Shown here piece after piece: positions 14,910 through 19,106 of a stretch of DNA of 19,106 nt. Each line of letters opens with the position of its first letter. The stretch's first letter is position 1. Where the stretch lies: the NCBI GenBank assembly GCA_030746295.1, contig JASLMY010000078.1:1-19106 (forward strand). The letters are read 5' to 3'. Source of the DNA: Alphaproteobacteria bacterium (lineage in GTDB: Bacteria > Pseudomonadota > Alphaproteobacteria > GCA-2731375). The notes under the pieces are model-generated. The model had not been told where the DNA came from. It did not search any database and saw only the letters and a list, made by a program, of their open reading frames with translations. Both the position numbers and the translations under genes were made by a program.

Positions 14910-17900
14910 ATGAAGCTCGAAGCACTGAAACGTCTCAGAATTGGCCCAAAGCTGATCGCGGCCTTTCTCGTCATCGGAATCATACCATTCGCCGTCGTCG
15001 GCATCACCGCGCTCGACACCTCGAGCGAGGCCTTGAACCAGCAGGCCTTCAATCAACTGAAGGCGGTGCGCGGCATCAAGAAGGCCCAGATCGAGACCTT
15101 CATGGGCGAGCGTCAGGGCGACATGGGCGTCCTCGTCGACACCGTCGGCGCGGTTCGCCGCGAAGCCTTCAGCAAGCTGGTCGCGGTCCGCGAGGTCAAG
15201 CGCATCGCCATCGAGCGCTACTTCCAGAACATCGCCGATCAGGTGGTGACCCTGTCGGAGGATCGCATGATCGTGGATGCGATGCGCGGCTTCCGCGAGA
15301 AGGAAGCGAGCTTCCAGGCCGAGACCGACGTCACGCCGGCCGATGTCGCGCGCATGCGCAAGGCGCTCAAGAGCTACTGGACCGACCAGTTCGGGGTCGA
15401 GTACCGGAAGCAGAACGAGGACAAGACGGCGGATGTCGACGGCTATTTCGCCAAGCTCTCCGACCGCGCCGTGCTGCTGCAGTACCACTACATCCAGGCC
15501 AATGCCAATCCGCTCGGCAGCAAGCACCTGCTGGACCGGGCCGAGGACGGCTCGGGCTACAGCGCGCTTCACGCCGAGGTCCACCCCGTCATCCGCAGCT
15601 ATCTCGAGAAATTCAGCTACTACGACATCTTCCTGATCGAGCCCGAGAGCGGGCGCATCGTCTACTCGGTCTTCAAGGAGCTGGACTACAACACCTCGCT
15701 TCTGAGCGGGCCCTGGGCCGACACCAACTTCGCCGAGGTCTTCAAGCAGGCCCGTCAGCTCACCGAGAAGGACGGCGTCGCCTTCGTCGATTACGCGCAA
15801 TACGCGCCGTCATATGATTCCCCGGCCAGCTTCATCGCCTCGCCGATCTTCGACGGCGGCGCGCTCCAAGGCGTGCTGATCTTCCAGATGCCGCTCGACC
15901 GAATTACCGAGGTGATGGCCGAGCGGGCCGGCCTCGGCGAGACCGGCGAGACCTATCTCGTGGGTCCGGACAAGCTGATGCGCTCGGACTCCTATCTCGA
16001 TCCCAAGCATCACTCGGTCGGCGCCTCTTTCCGCCATCCCGAGAAGGGCAAGGTCGAGACCACGGCGGCGGCGGCGGCGCTCGCCGGCAAGACCGGGGCC
16101 GAGATCATCATCGACTACAACGGCAACCCGGTGCTGTCCGCCTACACGCCGGTCGAGATCAACGGTCTGACCTGGGGCCTGTTGGCCGAGATCGACGTCG
16201 CCGAGGCCTTCGTGCCGCGCTCGGAAGGGGCGGCCAAGGACTTCTACGCCCAGTACATCGAGAAGTACGGCTACTACGACCTCTTCGTGATGAACCCGGA
16301 CGGCTACGTCTTCTACACGGTGACCCACGAGGCCGACTACCAGACCAACATGGTCGACGGCAAGTTCTCGACCTCCAACCTGGGCGGCCTGGTCCGCCGG
16401 GTGATGGAGAGCAAGTCGTTCGGGCTGGCGGATTTCGCGCCCTACGCGCCGTCCAACAACGAGCCGGCGGCCTTCATAGCCCAGCCGGTCGTGAACGGCG
16501 GCAAGGTCGAGCTGGTGGTGGCGCTGCAGCTCTCGCTGAAGGCGATCAACGCGATCATGCAGCAGCGCGACGGCATGGGCGAGACCGGCGAGACCTACCT
16601 CGTCGGCAGCGACAACCTGATGCGCTCGGACTCCTACCTCGATCCCAAGCACCACTCCGTCGTCGCCTCCTTCGCCGATCCCGCCAAGGGCCGGGTCGAC
16701 ACGGTGGCAGCCAAGAAGGCACTGGCCGGCGAGACCGGGGCCGAGATCGTCATCGACTACAACGGCAATCCGGTGCTCTCCGCCTATACGCCGGTCAGGG
16801 TCGGCGGGACGATCTGGGCCTTGCTGGCCGAGATCGACGAGGCCGAGGCGTTCGCCGCCATCGACAGCCTGACGATGCTGATGCTCGTCATCGGCTTGGT
16901 CGGCCTGGTCGCGATCGTCGCCATCGGCTACTTCCTGGCCCGTTCGGTCAGCCGTCCCATCGTCGACATGACGGGCGCCATGAGCGTGCTCGCGGAAGGC
17001 GACAAGACGGTCGAGATCCCGGCCCAGGATCGCGCCGACGAGGTCGGCGACATGGCCGCCGCGGTTCAGGTCTTCAAGGACAACATGATCCGAAACGACG
17101 AGCTGCTGGCCGAGCAGGAGGCCGAGCGCGCCGCGCGCGAGGCCCGGGCCAAGCGCGTCGAGGATCTGACCGGGAGCTTCGATACCGGTGTCGGCGATGT
17201 CCTGAAAACCGTGGCCTCGGCCTCGACCGAGCTCGACGGCACGGCGAGGTCGATGTCGGAGACGGCCAGCGACACGACGGACAAGGCGTCGGCCGTCGCC
17301 GCCGCCTCGGAGCAGACCACCACCAACGTGCAGACCGTGGCCTCGGCGACCGAGGAGCTGTCGGCCTCGATCGCCGAGATCAACCGGCAGGTGCTGCAGT
17401 CGACCGAGATCACCGTCGAGGCGGTGCGACAGGCCGAGAGCACCAACGAGACGGTGCAGAGCCTCGACACGGCGGCGCAGAAGATCAGCGAGGTCGTGGA
17501 TCTCATCAACGACATCGCCGGTCAGACCAACCTGCTGGCGCTCAACGCCACGATCGAGGCGGCCCGCGCCGGCGATGCCGGCAAGGGCTTCGCCGTGGTC
17601 GCCTCGGAAGTCAAGAACCTGGCGACACAGACGGCCAAGGCGACCGACGAGATCGCCGACCAGATCACGGCCATGCAGGAGGAGACCCGGGGCGCGGTCT
17701 CGGCGATCCAGGGCATCTCCGGGACCATCGAGAAGATCAACGAGATCGCGACCACGATCTCCTCGGCGGTCGAGCAGCAGGGTGCGGCGACGAGCGAGAT
17801 CAGCCGCAGCGTCGCCGAGGCCTCGCGGGGCACCCAGGAGGTCTCCGGCCACATCGCCGGCGTCAGCCAGGCGGCGACCGATACGGGCGAGGCCTCGGGG

Positions 17901-17993
17901 CACGTTCTCGATGCCTCGCGCGAGCTGTCGCAGCAGTCGGAGACCTTGCGGCAGATCGTCGAGAAGTTCCTCGCCGACGTCCGCGCGGCGTAG
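14910..17993 (+). CDS. Methyl-accepting chemotaxis protein with duplicated Cache-like sensor modules
   Basis: 1027 residues, about twice the common length. TM1 is at about 12-34. A long periplasmic region spans about 35-650, then TM2 at 654-677, HAMP at about 678-730, and the cytoplasmic signalling coiled coil to the end, with the conserved hairpin tip [20 protein letters not shown] at 869-888 that contacts CheA/CheW. The sensor region contains two homologous modules (about 234-434 and 452-648), plus a shorter helical repeat at 47-72 and 87-112. No C-terminal CheR-binding pentapeptide is visible. The ATG at 14910 is chosen because membrane segment 1 starts right after it; an earlier in-frame ATG at 14829 adds 27 residues without support. 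The gene sits between ivd and mccB on the same strand. The ligand is unknown. Confidence 0.94.
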   Translation: MKLEALKRLRIGPKLIAAFLVIGIIPFAVVGITALDTSSEALNQQAFNQLKAVRGIKKAQIETFMGERQGDMGVLVDTVGAVRREAFSKLVAVREVKRIAIERYFQNIADQVVTLSEDRMIVDAMRGFREKEASFQAETDVTPADVARMRKALKSYWTDQFGVEYRKQNEDKTADVDGYFAKLSDRAVLLQYHYIQANANPLGSKHLLDRAEDGSGYSALHAEVHPVIRSYLEKFSYYDIFLIEPESGRIVYSVFKELDYNTSLLSGPWADTNFAEVFKQARQLTEKDGVAFVDYAQYAPSYDSPASFIASPIFDGGALQGVLIFQMPLDRITEVMAERAGLGETGETYLVGPDKLMRSDSYLDPKHHSVGASFRHPEKGKVETTAAAAALAGKTGAEIIIDYNGNPVLSAYTPVEINGLTWGLLAEIDVAEAFVPRSEGAAKDFYAQYIEKYGYYDLFVMNPDGYVFYTVTHEADYQTNMVDGKFSTSNLGGLVRRVMESKSFGLADFAPYAPSNNEPAAFIAQPVVNGGKVELVVALQLSLKAINAIMQQRDGMGETGETYLVGSDNLMRSDSYLDPKHHSVVASFADPAKGRVDTVAAKKALAGETGAEIVIDYNGNPVLSAYTPVRVGGTIWALLAEIDEAEAFAAIDSLTMLMLVIGLVGLVAIVAIGYFLARSVSRPIVDMTGAMSVLAEGDKTVEIPAQDRADEVGDMAAAVQVFKDNMIRNDELLAEQEAERAAREARAKRVEDLTGSFDTGVGDVLKTVASASTELDGTARSMSETASDTTDKASAVAAASEQTTTNVQTVASATEELSASIAEINRQVLQSTEITVEAVRQAESTNETVQSLDTAAQKISEVVDLINDIAGQTNLLALNATIEAARAGDAGKGFAVVASEVKNLATQTAKATDEIADQITAMQEETRGAVSAIQGISGTIEKINEIATTISSAVEQQGAATSEISRSVAEASRGTQEVSGHIAGVSQAATDTGEASGHVLDASRELSQQSETLRQIVEKFLADVRAA
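15609..16211 (+). repeat. Tandem sensor module, copy 1 (inside the chemoreceptor gene)
   Basis: Encodes residues 234-434, from [11 protein letters not shown] to [11 protein letters not shown]. The second half ([10 protein letters not shown] onward, 92 residues) matches copy 2 at about 72 of 92 positions by hand count, with obvious identity at the DNA level. The offset to copy 2 is 654 bases at the start of the module and 642 in the core, so small in-frame indels have accumulated. Confidence 0.85.
16263..16853 (+). repeat. Tandem sensor module, copy 2 (inside the chemoreceptor gene)
   Basis: Encodes residues 452-648, from [11 protein letters not shown] to [11 protein letters not shown], directly before TM2. 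Shared blocks with copy 1 include [15 protein letters not shown] and [15 protein letters not shown]. Each module resembles a Cache-type extracellular sensing unit; this assignment is by general pattern only. Confidence 0.85.
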
Positions 17994-18033
17994 CGGAATG
18001 CGCCACCGGCCCGGTTGGCCAAGGCGCAAGTGC

Positions 18034-18073
18034 GAAAGCCCCTCGCGGTATTCCCCTGCCGCGAGGGGCTTTC
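18034..18073 (+). terminator. Strong hairpin terminator after the chemoreceptor gene
   Basis: GAAAGCCCCTCGCGG (18034-18048) is perfectly complementary to CCGCGAGGGGCTTTC (18059-18073), 15 base pairs with a 10-base loop. The A-rich/T-rich base of the stem is followed by TCATT. It lies 41 bases after the chemoreceptor stop and should insulate mccB from it. Confidence 0.85.
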
Positions 18074-18161
18074 TCATTCCGCCCCGGCCGGCCGGCCTTT
18101 TCCGTCTTCCGCCGACGGTCTAGTCTAGCGCCGCCATTCATCCGACTGGGGCGGTGCCTTC

Positions 18162-19106
18162 ATGGGGCTCATCAGCAGCAAGGTTGCGACCCGCGACGCC
18201 GACTATCGCGAGAACCACGCCCATTGGCAGGCCGCGGTTCAGGGCCTGCGCGAGGCCGTCGCCGAGGTTAAGCTCGGCGGTGGCGAGCGGGCCCGCGAGC
18301 GCCATCTGTCGCGCGGCAAGCTGTTGCCGCGCGAGCGCATCCGCAAGCTGGTCGACCCGGGCTCGCCCTTCCTCGAGCTCTCCCAGCTCGCTGCCCGTGA
18401 CGTCTACGACGACAACATCGCGTCTGCCGGCGTCGTCACCGGCATCGGTCGGGTCTCGGGCCGGGAATGCGTGATCGTCGCCAACGACGCCACCGTCAAG
18501 GGCGGGACCTACTATTCGCTGACCGTGAAGAAGCACGTCCGCGCCCAGGAGATCGCGGAGGAGAACAACCTACCCTGCATCTACCTGGTGGATTCCGGCG
18601 GCGCCAATCTGCCCGAATGGCCGGACGTCTTCCCCGACCGCGACCATTTCGGCCGCATCTTCTATAGCCAGGCCAATATGTCGGCCAAGGGGATCCCGCA
18701 AATCGCCGTCGTCATGGGCAGCTGCACCGCAGGCGGCGCCTACGTGCCGGCGATGTCGGACGAGGCCGTGATCGTGCGCCAGCAGGGGACGATCTTTCTC
18801 GGCGGGCCGCCACTGGTGAAGGCGGCGATCGGCGAGGTGGTGACGGCCGAGGAGCTGGGCGGCGCCGACGTTCACTCGCGCGTCTCGGGCGTCACCGACC
18901 ACTACGCCGTCGACGACCATCATGCCCTAGCGATCACGCGCACCATCGTCGCCAACCTGAACCGGCCGAAGCATCAGGAGATGGAGGTCCGCACGCCCGA
19001 GCCGCCGGCCTACGATCCGCACGAGATCTACGGCGTCCTGCCGCAGGACGTCCGCCAGCCCTACGAGGTGCGCGAGATCATCGCCCGGATGGTGGATGGC
19101 AGCCGC
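18162..19106 (+). CDS. mccB: Methylcrotonoyl-CoA carboxylase carboxyltransferase (beta) subunit, partial
   Basis: 315 codons are open from ATG 18162 to the window end with no stop; the family is about 535 residues, so some 40 percent is missing. Carboxyltransferase signatures are clear: [10 protein letters not shown] at 51-60, [10 protein letters not shown] at 142-151, [13 protein letters not shown] at 156-168, the oxyanion-hole stretch [16 protein letters not shown] at 186-201, and [20 protein letters not shown] at 290-309. The pattern is that of MccB rather than propionyl-CoA carboxylase. With the biotin-carrying MccA subunit it carboxylates 3-methylcrotonyl-CoA, the product of Ivd. A GGGGCGG run lies upstream of the ATG. 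Because of the terminator before it, the gene probably has its own promoter within 18074-18161. mccA and a hydroxymethylglutaryl-CoA lyase are expected downstream. Confidence 0.95.
   Translation, partial: MGLISSKVATRDADYRENHAHWQAAVQGLREAVAEVKLGGGERARERHLSRGKLLPRERIRKLVDPGSPFLELSQLAARDVYDDNIASAGVVTGIGRVSGRECVIVANDATVKGGTYYSLTVKKHVRAQEIAEENNLPCIYLVDSGGANLPEWPDVFPDRDHFGRIFYSQANMSAKGIPQIAVVMGSCTAGGAYVPAMSDEAVIVRQQGTIFLGGPPLVKAAIGEVVTAEELGGADVHSRVSGVTDHYAVDDHHALAITRTIVANLNRPKHQEMEVRTPEPPAYDPHEIYGVLPQDVRQPYEVREIIARMVDGSR

Noticed and set aside
15810..18077. 755-codon minus-strand open frame
   Set aside because: Antisense shadow of the chemoreceptor, with leucine/aspartate/arginine-rich composition and no motif.

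Overview
The window is about 19 kb of GC-rich DNA with strong GC bias at third codon positions. It is bacterial chromosome, most likely from an alphaproteobacterium of the Rhodospirillales type or a relative. Supporting signs are the MaeB malic enzyme-phosphotransacetylase fusion, the winged-helix/TolB-like/TPR regulator, the style of the chemoreceptor signalling domain, and a leucine-degradation gene set of ivd plus mccB. This assignment is inference from family resemblance; no phylogenetic marker such as rRNA is present. I see no IS element, integrase, phage gene or CRISPR array.

Layout. Positions 1-4143 (+): the tail of a probable FliN/SpoA-domain protein, a tRNA-Leu(GAG) with its own terminator, maeB and mgtE. 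Positions 4264-5545 (-): a pair of exported proteins, one small and unrecognised, the other a zincin-like protein with an HExxH motif. Positions 5760-7289 (+): a soluble winged-helix regulator with a TolB-like domain and TPRs. Positions 7481-9962 (-): an AhpD-like carboxymuconolactone decarboxylase family protein, a TetR repressor and a LysR regulator. Positions 10065-10547 (+): a PaaI-type hotdog thioesterase divergent from lysR. Positions 10508-13348 (-): a tight three-gene operon of a ketopantoate reductase-like protein, a PhyH-type dioxygenase and an LLM flavin-dependent oxidoreductase. Positions 13470-19106 (+): ivd, a large chemoreceptor, and mccB, which runs off the window.

How the parts work together. 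Ivd and MccB are consecutive enzymes of leucine/isovalerate catabolism (isovaleryl-CoA to 3-methylcrotonyl-CoA to 3-methylglutaconyl-CoA). They are split by a 3-kb chemoreceptor gene that ends in a strong hairpin terminator, so mccB probably has its own promoter. The TetR and AhpD-like genes appear to form a self-contained stress-response unit: three copies of a 14-bp dyad (GGACC-N4-GGTCC and a one-mismatch variant) lie at the tetR start, just after tetR, and about 50 bp upstream of the AhpD-like gene. The minus-strand trio at 10.5-13.3 kb has the look of a short oxidative pathway of unknown substrate.

Points most worth a second look: the TetR operator set and the 331-bp gap it frames, an approximately 85-bp dispersed repeat found twice in convergent intergenic gaps, the KPR-PhyH-LLM operon, the exported HExxH protein pair, a codon-usage island inside the LLM gene, and the tandemly duplicated sensor module of the chemoreceptor.
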